This document shows, piece by piece, positions 55,530-63,863 of a stretch of 64,000 nt of DNA. Within the stretch, counting starts at the first letter, position 1, and each line of letters opens with the position of its first letter. The notes under the pieces were generated by a model that saw nothing but the letters and a program-made list of their open reading frames with translations, was not told the DNA's origin and searched no databases. The translations under genes and the position numbers were made by a program. The stretch is from VAZQ01 sp035293945 (GTDB lineage: Bacteria > Pseudomonadota > Alphaproteobacteria > Rhizobiales > Xanthobacteraceae), in contig DATGLV010000019.1 of the NCBI GenBank assembly GCA_035293945.1, positions 93,701-157,700 of the forward strand, written 5' to 3'.

Positions 55530-56597
55530 ATGGCAAACGGCACAGCAACAACCGGCATTGCCGCCCACGGAGCCTCGCGGCTACCATCGGTTGAGGTCGA
55601 TAGCTTCAACATGGAGCTGAAGGACGAACACGGGTTTCTGGGTGACCGCGCCAGCAAGGGCGCCTTCCGCGCCATCCTCGATCGGTGGCGCAAGCCGTTG
55701 CGCAAGAGCGGCGAAGATCCATTCGGCAATGAGCCCTCAGAGAACATCAGCAAGAAAGCTCTCGACGCTATACTGGTCGGCGATGATACCGAATCTTGGG
55801 CTATCGTGCACAGCGCTATTGAAGACTTCGCCCAGGAGCTCGCCTTCGTGACCCGGCGCTTCCTCAAGTCCAAGGCATGGGAAAAGACCGAGCGTATCGT
55901 GATAGGTGGAGGATTCCGGGACAGCCGGCTTGGCGAGCTCGCGATCGCGCGGACCGACATCATTCTGAAGGCCGAGGACTTAAAAATCGACCTCCTGCCG
56001 ATCCGGCACCATCCCGATGATGCTGGCCTGATCGGAGCTCTGCACTTGGCCCCCTCGTGGATCTTCGACGGCCATGACTCGGTCTTGGCGGTCGACATCG
56101 GCGGCACCAATATCCGCTGTGGGGTTGTGGAGACCCGTCGAAAAAAGGCCGCAGACTTATCCAAGGCCAGCGTCTGGCAATCGGAGGTCTGGCGTCACGC
56201 CGATGAGGAGCCCAGCCGCGAGGGAGCTGTGAAACGCTTGGTAAAAATGCTCAAGGACCTGATCGCGAAAGCGGAGAAGGAAGGGTTGAAGCTCGCGCCC
56301 TTTATCGGCATAGCCTGCCCGGGAGTCATCGAAAGCGATGGCTCGATCGAGAAGGGGGCACAAAATCTGCCGGGCAATTGGGAGAGCAGCAAATTCAATT
56401 TGCCCAACAGCTTGGTCGAGGCCATTCCGCAGGTTGGAGAGCACGACACCGCAATCGTCATGCATAACGATGGCGTTGTCCAAGGCCTCTCTGAAGTCCC
56501 GTTCATGCAGGACGTCAAGCGATGGGGGGTGCTCACGATCGGGACCGGTCTCGGCAACGCCCGTTTCACCAATCGCAACGGCAAAGCCGACGGCTAG
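55530..56597 (+). CDS. ROK-like sugar-kinase-fold protein, lobes in swapped order
   Basis: A 355-residue protein. The C-terminal hallmark of ROK kinases (an I-V-I-G-G-G turn and DAGLIGA) comes first: VIGGGFRDSRLG near 124 and DDAGLIGALHLAPSW near 163. The ATP-binding N-terminal hallmark LAVDIGGTNIRCGVVE follows at ~188, then IACPGVIESDGSI and finally IGTGLGNARF near 338. In ordinary ROK proteins the order is the reverse, so this is a circular permutation. The stop TAG (56595-56597) is formed by the first bases of a palindromic repeat, so the natural C-terminus may be cut. The N-terminal extension (NMELKDEHGFLGDRASKGAF) has no known domain. Substrate unknown. Confidence 0.8.
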   Translation: MANGTATTGIAAHGASRLPSVEVDSFNMELKDEHGFLGDRASKGAFRAILDRWRKPLRKSGEDPFGNEPSENISKKALDAILVGDDTESWAIVHSAIEDFAQELAFVTRRFLKSKAWEKTERIVIGGGFRDSRLGELAIARTDIILKAEDLKIDLLPIRHHPDDAGLIGALHLAPSWIFDGHDSVLAVDIGGTNIRCGVVETRRKKAADLSKASVWQSEVWRHADEEPSREGAVKRLVKMLKDLIAKAEKEGLKLAPFIGIACPGVIESDGSIEKGAQNLPGNWESSKFNLPNSLVEAIPQVGEHDTAIVMHNDGVVQGLSEVPFMQDVKRWGVLTIGTGLGNARFTNRNGKADG

Positions 56598-56679
56598 TGC
56601 CGCCGATTTGAAGTTCCTGCTACACGTGCGGCAAGCTCTTTCAAGCTTTCAAGAACTTCAAATCGAAAAGCGGCATTAG
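56594..56679. repeat. Palindromic element A (CTAGTGCC ... GGCATTAG)
   Basis: An imperfect inverted repeat: the left arm has CTAGTGCCG then CCGATTTGAAGTTC, the right arm the reverse complement (GAACTTCAAATCG, then GCGGCATTAG). It has ~23-base arms around a ~35-base loop. It supplies the stop codon of the ROK-like gene. The ends and the GAAGTTC tip are shared with element B, 14 bases further on. Confidence 0.6.
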
Positions 56680-56692
56680 AATCATATGTTTG

Positions 56693-56767
56693 CTAGTGCC
56701 CCTTTCTTTCCGAAGTTCGCGCCAAAGAGTGCCGAGAATATCACGAACTTCGGAAAGGGGGCACTAG
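56693..56767. repeat. Palindromic element B (CTAGTGCCCC ... GGGGGCACTAG)
   Basis: A near-perfect hairpin of 75 bases: left arm CTAGTGCCCCTTTC-TTTCCGAAGTTCG, right arm CGAACTTCGGAAAGGGGGCACTAG. Same ends and GAAGTTC tip as element A, same orientation, so they are related mobile or regulatory hairpins. They may also serve as a bidirectional terminator between the ROK-like and CsbD-like genes. Confidence 0.65.
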
Positions 56768-56820
56768 CGGCGGGAATGGAGAGCATACCGTTTTTCGGTG
56801 GCGAGCGTGCATCCCGCAAG

Positions 56821-57147
56821 CTACATGGGCCGATGTATCCTACCGAGCAGCCAACCAATCCCGAGCGCGATCAGGGTGGAGGTATAGGGTTGGGTTTCGA
56901 TGGTGTTGCGAAGCGTGCTCTCGAATGTCGACGCCGAATTGCGCGCAGCCGCCACGGTATCGCTCGCCACGCCTGCAATCTGGGACGCGCTGTCGCGTGC
57001 TTGGCCGTAGAGGTTTTGAGCGGTTCCCTTGACTTGATCCACCATGCCCTCGACCTGCGTTTTAGTATCGCCGAGGGTACGGCCGACACTCTCCTGAGCC
57101 TTGCCCCCGATGTTTCTGGCTGTCCCAACAACCCGATTCTCGTCCAT
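56821..57147 (-). CDS. CsbD-like stress protein with C-terminal membrane anchor
   Basis: A 108-residue protein. It begins MDENRVVGTARNIGGKAQES and continues VGRTLGDTKTQVEGMVDQVK, the Gly/Lys-rich repeats of CsbD-type proteins. A helical Ala/Ser segment (ARDSASQIAGVASDTVAAAR) is followed by the hydrophobic tail STLIALGIGWLLGRIH, a helix with glycine-zipper spacing. CsbD proteins are induced by general stress in many bacteria; the role is unknown. The ATG follows an AGGAGAGCACC site on the minus strand. Confidence 0.82.
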   Translation of the reverse strand: MDENRVVGTARNIGGKAQESVGRTLGDTKTQVEGMVDQVKGTAQNLYGQARDSASQIAGVASDTVAAARNSASTFESTLRNTIETQPYTSTLIALGIGWLLGRIHRPM

Positions 57148-58288
57148 GGTGCTCTCCTGTAGGGATGCTTTGGTGGCATGGGCGGCGCTTTCTGGCTCGT
57201 CCGGAGCGGTGCACGCCGTAAGTTCCCGGCAGGCAACACCGCCGCCGTCCTAAGGTTCCAAGGCATCGGCGTGACCTGGTGATGGTTCCACCGGCCACGA
57301 GGGGGCAATCAGCACATCTGTGATCGGAGGGAGGCAGAACTCACGAGCCATGTCTCAGAACGGGCAGGCCATTCGCCGACCATCTTACGGCACCGGTGAT
57401 TTTGCAACTGGCGACTCTGGCGTGTCCTGCTGGACCAGGACCGGGTCGATGTCGGCTTAATGAATCTCGCCGTGGACTCGCGCTAGGCTACATCCAATGG
57501 CGGTATTGAGACCGCCAAGGTTTTTCGTGACGAGTCTTACGCACCAGCTCCTTCAAATTTTCGTGGATCGGACGAGCCAGGGTATCGTGTCGTGCTCCAC
57601 AGTAGGACCTTTGAGATGGCAGTAGCCTGACGCACCATAGCGCGTCGCGCTCCCTCCTTGGGGCGCAGCGGACAGTCGCCCGCTCACCCTCTGACAAGTA
57701 GCGTGAGCGATTGAGCGGAGAAAGCAGTCGGGTAATCTCGCGATGCGAAAATCAGCAGTCGATTGGCGGCCGGCTTAGCGAGGGGTATCCCGAGCAGTAC
57801 GGGACAAAAGAGCATTCGTCGTGCAGCGTATGTTGAAATCGCTTTAGGAAGAACGCGCCGCCGAGAAGCTGATGTCTCAGGAAAAGCTTCGCCGACGATG
57901 AGCATGGCCGTACTGACTGGAACACATGGCCGGCTCGGGCTGGAGGCCATCGCATCCGGATGATTTTAGGCCAATTTTCAATCATATTCGGCGCGGCCAC
58001 GCGAGCCCAGCCGCCACTTTGCACCAAGCTTGACCAAGCGGCGGCTTCGATGCGCTGGCTGCTATCTAATTCGCCCGCGCTACCTCCTGCACCGTGAGCA
58101 GTTCGCAAGCATCTGCCAGTTGGAGGTAGGCGTTGCGTCCCAATCGTTGCCCTGCGCTCCGACTGTAATTTTCAGGCGGGCTCTGCGGCGGCAGCCCACA
58201 TTGCGCAGCCAGCTTTTGGCCCAAACTCGCACGAAATGTTGCGCAGCGGAGGTTGCCCGCGGGGCGCCTGCGCCAAAGGCCGGCACGG
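57148..58288. other. Long region without a supported gene
   Basis: About 1.1 kb upstream of the CsbD-like gene. Short frames on both strands lack motifs and codon bias. It may hold decayed sequence. Nothing firm could be identified. Confidence 0.45.
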
Positions 58289-58480
58289 CTATTCGTCCCG
58301 TTGGAGTTGTTTTGTTTCTGGGGGCTGCTCCGCCCTCCCGACCTCCCAGCCTAGCCGGCTGCAGGTGCGCAAGAGCTGATCGCGATCGTGAAGCCGAAGA
58401 AGTTGTCGATGATTCTCGCTATCGATCGCCACCCAATGTCGCTTGTCCGTATGATCATAGACAATATTTACAACCCGCAT
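58289..58480 (-). CDS. Hypothetical protein, 63 aa
   Basis: A short frame starting MRVVNIVYDHTDKRHWVAID, then NHRQLLRLHDRDQLLRTCSR, ending in a hydrophilic tail. Alternation of beta (RVVNIVYD) and a Trp-containing strand, then a helix, suggests a small alpha/beta fold. I do not recognise a family. The start is chosen because the longer upstream frame is less protein-like. Confidence 0.45.
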   Translation of the reverse strand: MRVVNIVYDHTDKRHWVAIDSENHRQLLRLHDRDQLLRTCSRLGWEVGRAEQPPETKQLQRDE

Positions 58481-58749
58481 GGCGACCCTCGCGCCCGGAC
58501 CATAGCCTGAAATGGGCAGCCGAGCGCATTGCCAATTGAGGTATAGCCGAAGGGAGTAGATGATCTTTGAGCGGTGTCCGGAAACGGCAGTGAACTCTAG
58601 GAGCTTCACCTGCATTTCCCGGCAACTCGGCTTCGGTCAAAGCCGCGAAGCTTAAGCCGGCCAAACGAATAGGATTGGCAGGGCCTCGAATCGGCCGCTG
58701 AACTGCCCCGTTCAGCAGCGAACGCCAGTTCCGGCCTCTTCCTGAAGGG

Positions 58750-58905
58750 GCCGGCGGCAGGTCCTGGTCATCTACAGGCTTAGGCATGCAGGGCGAAACT
58801 TCGTCGGTATAATCGACGGCGCTGAAAGCAGCGAGGAAGCAATCGAACGCGCGATTGAGGAACTTGGGGTGGAGTCAAAAGAGCGCGAGCGGTACTCGCT
58901 CAATG
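58750..58905 (+). pseudogene. Fragment of a small hypothetical gene
   Basis: A frame without an ATG reads QVLVIYRLRHAGRNFVGIID, then GAESSEEAIERAIEELGVES and KERERYSLNA. The pattern (Y/F-x-G-x-I/V-x-A-x-D/S-E-E-A-x-x-x-A-I) resembles small rhizobial proteins. It is preceded by TGA and has no clear start, so it is most likely a remnant. Confidence 0.35.
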
Positions 58906-59085
58906 CCGCGATTGATAACGCTTTAGCCCCTTGCCCCGGGGGGAGTCTGCCCCTTAAAAGGGGATTGCTGACGAGCGGCCCTTTGGGGGTGCTGAGTCTG
59001 GCCGCCGGCCCAAGAAAGCGGCCCATTCTCCCGTATCACTGCTACCCAGCACCCGCCTGAACATCCTCGCCCTATTTGCCCTTCT

Positions 59086-59700
59086 CTATGCAGAGGAGCG
59101 CTTTGTACGCCAGAGGCGTCTCAGTGGCCCTTTGCTGCCATAGACCGGGTCCTTGGCGGGCCTGCGCACCTTCCCTATGCGCTTAATCGCTTTGAGACGG
59201 TCACGTGTGTCAGTGCATTCATCGTAGGTGCCATCTTCAGGATACGCCCCGACGACCAGAAAATCCCGACTCGATCCTATCAGGCGGTGTCCCGTGCCGG
59301 CTGGCAAAATGACCACGTCGCCTGCCTTCAGCATTAAAATGCGGCCCTTTACGCCGCCACACTCGACCTGGGCCGTGCCGCGGGCCACGCCCATCACTTC
59401 GTGAACTTGCGAGTGATAATGGACGAAGTCGTAGACCGTGTCGCGCCACGACCGCGCCCAACCGTTAGCCTCGAACAAAGTATCGATCACGGCGGCTGGA
59501 TCCCTCGAGCGGGGCGTCAGCGCGACTGCGCGACGATAAACGAGAAGCGGGAATCTCGGATGGTTCGGTACAATCCCGTCATCCGTGAAAAAGAGAGCAA
59601 CCGGCTTTCGTTGCTTGATCTGGCTGCGCAGCGCGGCCACGTCCGGGCGCTGCTCGAACAGTTTCCTTGCGTAATTCTTAATCTGATCCTTGATCACCAT
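59086..59700 (-). CDS. Cupin-domain protein (YjlB-like)
   Basis: About 204 residues. After a basic N-terminal segment the protein has NHPRFPLLVYRRAVALTPRS, GWARSWRDTVYDFVHYHSQV, HEVMGVARGTAQVECGGVKG and LMLKAGDVVILPAGTGHRLI, then FLVVGAYPEDGTYDECTDTR. This is the cupin barrel of the YjlB family, with a likely metal site from His in HYHSQVHE and GTGHR. The start at 59700 is chosen because the conserved region and a purine-rich site lie there; the longer frame to 59805 looks non-coding. Function unknown. Confidence 0.82.
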   Translation of the reverse strand: MVIKDQIKNYARKLFEQRPDVAALRSQIKQRKPVALFFTDDGIVPNHPRFPLLVYRRAVALTPRSRDPAAVIDTLFEANGWARSWRDTVYDFVHYHSQVHEVMGVARGTAQVECGGVKGRILMLKAGDVVILPAGTGHRLIGSSRDFLVVGAYPEDGTYDECTDTRDRLKAIKRIGKVRRPAKDPVYGSKGPLRRLWRTKRSSA

Positions 59701-59923
59701 GCGCGACCCTTCGGATCCGTCGAGCGCCCAGCGACTCACAACCGAGAGCGCTGCAGCGCTGAATCCGGACCATGCCCGCTCAGGACATGGCGACGTCCCG
59801 AGCAATTAGGGCTAGCTACCCGCTCCTCATTTGAGTCAATGCCCTCGTCATGCGACGCAATCGGGTTCTTGCCTGGCGCATCAAGTCGCCTTCAGGCGCG
59901 TCAAAAGCGCGAATTGAATGGAG

Positions 59924-59968
59924 AGTGTGCCCAAGGACGGAGCGCACTCCGCTCCTTGGGGCGCACTA
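59924..59968. repeat. Palindromic element C (AGTGTGCCC ... GGGGCGCACTA)
   Basis: A hairpin with arms AGTGTGCCCAAGGACGGAGCG and CGCTCCTTGGGGCGCACTA, ~20 bp with few mismatches. The outer ends resemble those of elements A and B (AGTGC-CCC), but the inner arm is different. Confidence 0.45.
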
Positions 59969-59990
59969 GGGATTTGCCTACTCGTTTATC

Positions 59991-60074
59991 TCAATGCATG
60001 TGCATGATCCAGTAGGTCCCGCCGCCAACAACAATCAGGGCTGGGATTCCCCACCACAGAAAAACAAGAGGCAT
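59991..60074 (-). CDS. 27-residue hydrophobic peptide
   Basis: Starts MPLVFLWWGIPALIVVGGGT and ends YWIMHMH. The ATG follows GGAGAAGAAC. It is a single Trp/Gly-rich hydrophobic helix, similar in size and style to the 28-residue peptide at 53705. It is likely a real tiny membrane protein; nothing is known of its role. Confidence 0.55.
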   Translation of the reverse strand: MPLVFLWWGIPALIVVGGGTYWIMHMH

Positions 60075-60692
60075 GTTCTTCTCCTCTATTTTGTCGATCT
60101 CTGAGCAAACAAACGTCGTATAGCAAACAAAGTTCCTACAATCATTAACTCGAGATATTGTTCGATGCGCTGCAATAAGCTCGCTCTTGCAGGGTGGAAC
60201 GCGCCTCTAGGAAAATGCCCACGCCCAAAAATCTAAACACCCATGGATGCAGTCGCGACCCGGGACGAACGCATGATGAAGCGTCCGTGGCTACCACCAG
60301 AATCTGTGGTCCTCGAGCGTGCGCCGCATGCCTGCTGCGGCTCAGCGGTTTCGTGGGCTGCTCCCGCTCGGTGCATTCGTTCGTGCCTTTGGGAGGCAAG
60401 CCAAGGATGACCCGATAGCATCGAACTTCTTATAATCAGCAGCGCAGGCTCTATCCACCTGGTCTCAAGCTTAGCCGGTCACATCACTGTGCCGTGGTAC
60501 TGGCTTGCGCCCGAACGCAGGTAAAGCGTGCTCGGGAACCTGCTGTTGCGATCGCGCGGTGAACTATCAAGCCTGGGGCAAAGCTCTTAGCTCCCGCCTC
60601 GCTGTGCTCGGCTTTGGATCGTCGCAAGTTATGAAGGGAACCTGTGACACATTCGCGGATTGTTTTATCGAGACTTATTCGGGAGATTGAAA
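60075..60692. other. Intergenic region
   Basis: About 620 bases with no supported gene. The end carries TATTCGGGAGATTGAAA, the ribosome-binding site of the following PRC-barrel gene. Confidence 0.45.
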
Positions 60693-61067
60693 ATGGCACC
60701 CATAGTCGACGATCGTCAGGAAACCGTTTCCCTCATTGGTAGCGACAAAGTCGATGGCACCGCAGTATATGGCGCAGACGGCAATAAGATCGGTAGCGTG
60801 CAGCGCGTTATGATAGATAAGATCAGCGGCAAGGTAGCTTATGCCGTGATCTCGTTCGGCGGCTTTATGGGGATGGGAGAGGATTACTACCCCATGCCAT
60901 GGCCGAACCTGAAATACGACACCCGGCTCGGCGGTTATCGGGTCATGGTTACGGAGGATCAGCTCAAGCGCGCTCCAAAATACAGCAGCTCCACCGGTTG
61001 GGACTGGTCGGATCGAGCCAACGACGAGCGCGTTTATCGCTATTATAACACTCCGCTTTGGTACTGA
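60693..61067 (+). CDS. PRC-barrel domain protein (cytoplasmic)
   Basis: A 124-residue protein. VSLIGSDKVDGTAVYGADGN followed by KIGSVQRVMIDKISGKVAYA and SFGGFMGMGEDYYPMPWPNL is a complete PRC-barrel of the type common in rhizobia. The C-terminus is Tyr/Trp-rich (TGWDWSDRANDERVYRYYNT). It has no signal peptide, unlike the PRC-barrel protein at 7895. The start is fixed by GGGAGATTGAAA before ATG 60693. Confidence 0.85.
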   Translation: MAPIVDDRQETVSLIGSDKVDGTAVYGADGNKIGSVQRVMIDKISGKVAYAVISFGGFMGMGEDYYPMPWPNLKYDTRLGGYRVMVTEDQLKRAPKYSSSTGWDWSDRANDERVYRYYNTPLWY

Positions 61068-61264
61068 ACCTGCGCCTACGCTCCGGGTGGCTTGAATACC
61101 AAAGCCGGGATCATATTCACAATTGCGAGGCACGAAGGCTGCCCTATTGGGCCACCGCAATAACGGTGTTCTCTTTAGGGTAGCCTCCATAACAAATTGT
61201 GAACCTGGAACGGCCGTGGTCTTGATGACCGGAAGCGCGGCGGTGGCCCGACCAGCGGGCCACG

Positions 61265-61418
61265 CCCAGTTGGGATAAATTTGCGCAGATTGCCGGCAAT
61301 TTCACGTCCGGTGGTTCGTCCAATCCGGCCGCCAACATCGTCCAGCCGATGGCGGATCCGAACTGATGTTTACCGATGCCGCTCGGGACGCTCCGGTGAT
61401 AAGTCCAGCTCCCAAGAG
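61265..61418 (-). pseudogene. Degraded partial copy of the Nramp-like gene
   Basis: This stretch is colinear with 53340-53560 of the Nramp-like gene: CCCAGTTGGGATAAA-TTTGC, then CAGATTGCCGGCAATT(T/C)C, GGTGGTTCGTCC(A/G)ATCC and TCCGGTGATAAGTCCAG. It has several internal deletions, including one of ~40 bases after GGCCGC. It ends exactly where the IS21 element starts (CCCAAGAG, then TGCGG). Both copies read on the minus strand. It is a duplication that decayed before or after IS insertion. Confidence 0.8.
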
Positions 61419-61537
61419 TGCGGATTCCGACGATTGCGGCCGGGGATTCCGATTGAACGCGGCCATGCGTTCCGATTGAAGGCGGCCACCTTTTCCGACT
61501 GAAGGCGGCCGGGTCGTTGCCGGCATGGTGAGTTGAC

Positions 61538-62299
61538 TCAGGTTTTTTTGGCGGCGTCAAGATCGGCGCGTTGGGCGGTGATTTTTCGCATGCTGTCTCC
61601 CTTGAGGGTGAGGCGGTGGGCGTTGTGGACGAGGCGGTCGAGGACGGCGTCGGCGATGGTGGGATCGGCGATGACCTCGTGCCAATGCTCGATCGGCACT
61701 TGGCTGGTGATGATGGTCGATCCACGCTGATGGCGGTCGTCGACGACCTCGAGGAGATCACGACGCTGCTCGCCGGAGAGCGGGGCGAGGCCCCAGTCGT
61801 CGAGGATGAGGAGATCGACCCTCGACAGCATCTTGAGGAGTCGTGCGTAGCGGCCGTCGCCGCGGGCGAGGGCAAGAGCTTCGAACAGCCGCGGCAGCCG
61901 ATGATAGAGGACGGAACGATTGTCGCGGCAGGCCTTGTGGCCCAACGCACATGCGATCCAGCTCTTGCCGACACCGGTCGGCCCGGTGATGAGCAGGTTT
62001 TGCTTGCGGCTGATCCAATCGCCGTCCACGAGCTTGGCGAAGAAGGCGCGATCGACGCCGCGCGGGGTGCGCAGATCGACATCTTCAACGATTGCGGTCT
62101 GTCGCAGCGAGGCGAACTTCAGACGCACGGCGAGCCGCTTGTTCTCCCGCTCGGTCGCCTCGCGATCGATCATCAGGCCGAGCCGTTGCTCGAAGTCGAG
62201 CGCGCTGACGTCGGGTTGGCGTTGCTGATCGTCGAAGGCCTTCGCCATGCCGGCGAGCCCGAGGGCGACGAGACGTTCGTGAGTGTGGTTGACGAGCAT
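61538..62299 (-). CDS. istB: IstB ATP-binding helper of IS21
   Basis: A 253-residue AAA+ protein that remodels target DNA for IstA. The N-terminus is MLVNHTHERLVALGLAGMAK. Walker A: LLITGPTGVGKSWIACALGH. Walker B: LLILDDWGLAPL. Arg-rich sensor region: HQRGSTIITSQVPIEHWHEV. Then the C-terminal ADAVLDRLVHNAHRLTLKGD and SMRK motif. It is of usual length, with the start after GGAAGGAGACCCT. It lies 22 bases after istA, in the usual order. Confidence 0.93.
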   Translation of the reverse strand: MLVNHTHERLVALGLAGMAKAFDDQQRQPDVSALDFEQRLGLMIDREATERENKRLAVRLKFASLRQTAIVEDVDLRTPRGVDRAFFAKLVDGDWISRKQNLLITGPTGVGKSWIACALGHKACRDNRSVLYHRLPRLFEALALARGDGRYARLLKMLSRVDLLILDDWGLAPLSGEQRRDLLEVVDDRHQRGSTIITSQVPIEHWHEVIADPTIADAVLDRLVHNAHRLTLKGDSMRKITAQRADLDAAKKT

Positions 62300-62321
62300 A
62301 GGGTCTCCTTCCTCTTCCAGG

Positions 62322-63863
62322 TCAGTGGTAGTAGCCGCGGCCGCGAATGTTGCCGTGCTGGATGGGATCGGCCTCCGCCTTAGTCTCGGGCAGGAAGGCC
62401 TTGTCGAGGCCGGTCTTGAGGATCGAGGCGATCGATCGGTAGCTTGCTGCGCCGATTTTGATGCCACGGCGGCATGCGGCTTCGAGGCGCTGCGGCCCAT
62501 AGGTCTTCTCCATGCGCAGGATGCCGAGGCAGGATCGGAAGCCCTGCTCGGGATGCGGTTTGGCTCGCATGATCGCCTCACACAGTGCGACGGTGGACGG
62601 ACCGACCTTCTCGGCTTCCGCCAGCAAGCGCGCCGGCGTCCAGAAGGCGTGGCGGCGATGCGCGCTCGGCATGTGGTCGGGGATCGTGGTGTGGCGATGC
62701 CGCACGGCAGAACGCGGGTGGCTGGCGACGCGGGTGCCGCGATGGAACACCTCAATGGTTGCCTCGGTAGCCCGTACCTCGACGACTTGGCGGATCAGAC
62801 GGGACGGCACCGAGTAGAAGTGGCCTGCGACTTCGACGTGGTAATCCGGAGCAACGCGAGCGCGACGCCATTCGGCGTACTGGTAGGGCGAGGCCGGCAG
62901 TGGCATCAGGGCGGGCCGATCGATGCTGTCGAAGAACTCACGGCGGCTGGCGCCGAGCTTGCGCATCAGACGGGCGTTGAGCTCCTCCACCAAGGTGCGA
63001 ATGGCGAGGTTCAACTCGGCGAGCGAGAAGAAGCGGATGTTGCGCAGGCGCGCCAAAATCCACCGCTCGACGATCAGGACCGCGGTCTCGACTTTGGCCT
63101 TGTCGCGCGGCTTGCGCGGCCGCGTCGGCACGATGGTGATGCCGTAATGGGCGGCGAGGTCCTGGTAGGTCCGGTTGACGCCCGGCTCGTAACGGCTTGC
63201 CGCTGTGACCCCGGCCTTGAGATTGTCGCAGACGAGCATCTTCGGCACGCCGCCGAGGAAAGCGAGCGCATCCACGTGGGCGCCGATCCAATCGGGCAGT
63301 GCCTCGCTGAAGCGGGCCTGGGCGAAGGTGTAATTCGATGCCCCCAACACTGCGACGAAGATCTTGGCCGTGCGAACCTCACCGGTGAGGGCGTCGAACA
63401 CCGGCACCGTGTCGCCGGCAAAGTCCACGAACAGCCTCTCGCCGGCCGCGTGGGTCTGCCGCATCGTCGCCGTGATGCCGTGGCGCCATTCGACGTAGAG
63501 ATCGCAGAACCGGCTGTAGCCGTAGCCGTCCGGATGATGACCCCGATATTCCTCCCACAGCAGCGCCAGCGTCACGCCGCGCCGGCGTAGCTCCGCGTGG
63601 ATGTGTCCCCATTCCGGCAGCGGCTTCGAACGCGGCGGGTTGTAGCCGGCCGGCGCAAACAGCTTGCGCTCCAGTGCCGCATCATCAAGCCCATCCGGGA
63701 TCGGCCAGGTGATGCCGATCACTGCGGCGCGGCGGATGTACTCTCCGATCGCCGTACGGCCGATCCCGACCGACCGGGCGATTACCCGTTCGCTCGCCCC
63801 GCAGGCGTACTTCAGGCGCAGAACTTCTCGAACCTTCCGCATCGACAATCTCTCGGCGGGCAT
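62322..63863 (-). CDS. istA: IstA transposase of IS21
   Basis: A ~513-residue DDE transposase. It has an N-terminal HTH (LSMRKVREVLRLKYACGASE; RVIARSVGIGRTAIGEYIR). The catalytic core starts ERLFVDFAGDTVPVFDALTG (first Asp), then PKMLVCDNLKAGVTAASRYE (second Asp), RDKAKVETAVLIVERWIL (Glu), and the C-terminal beta-barrel (APDYHVEVAGHFYSVPSRLI). ATG 63863 is chosen for the GGGAGGTCTG site before it rather than the upstream in-frame ATG. The gene looks intact, so the element may be active. Confidence 0.93.
   Translation of the reverse strand: MPAERLSMRKVREVLRLKYACGASERVIARSVGIGRTAIGEYIRRAAVIGITWPIPDGLDDAALERKLFAPAGYNPPRSKPLPEWGHIHAELRRRGVTLALLWEEYRGHHPDGYGYSRFCDLYVEWRHGITATMRQTHAAGERLFVDFAGDTVPVFDALTGEVRTAKIFVAVLGASNYTFAQARFSEALPDWIGAHVDALAFLGGVPKMLVCDNLKAGVTAASRYEPGVNRTYQDLAAHYGITIVPTRPRKPRDKAKVETAVLIVERWILARLRNIRFFSLAELNLAIRTLVEELNARLMRKLGASRREFFDSIDRPALMPLPASPYQYAEWRRARVAPDYHVEVAGHFYSVPSRLIRQVVEVRATEATIEVFHRGTRVASHPRSAVRHRHTTIPDHMPSAHRRHAFWTPARLLAEAEKVGPSTVALCEAIMRAKPHPEQGFRSCLGILRMEKTYGPQRLEAACRRGIKIGAASYRSIASILKTGLDKAFLPETKAEADPIQHGNIRGRGYYH

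Noticed and set aside
62283..63590. 435-codon plus frame over istA
   Set aside because: Mirror of a clear IstA transposase with DDE residues.
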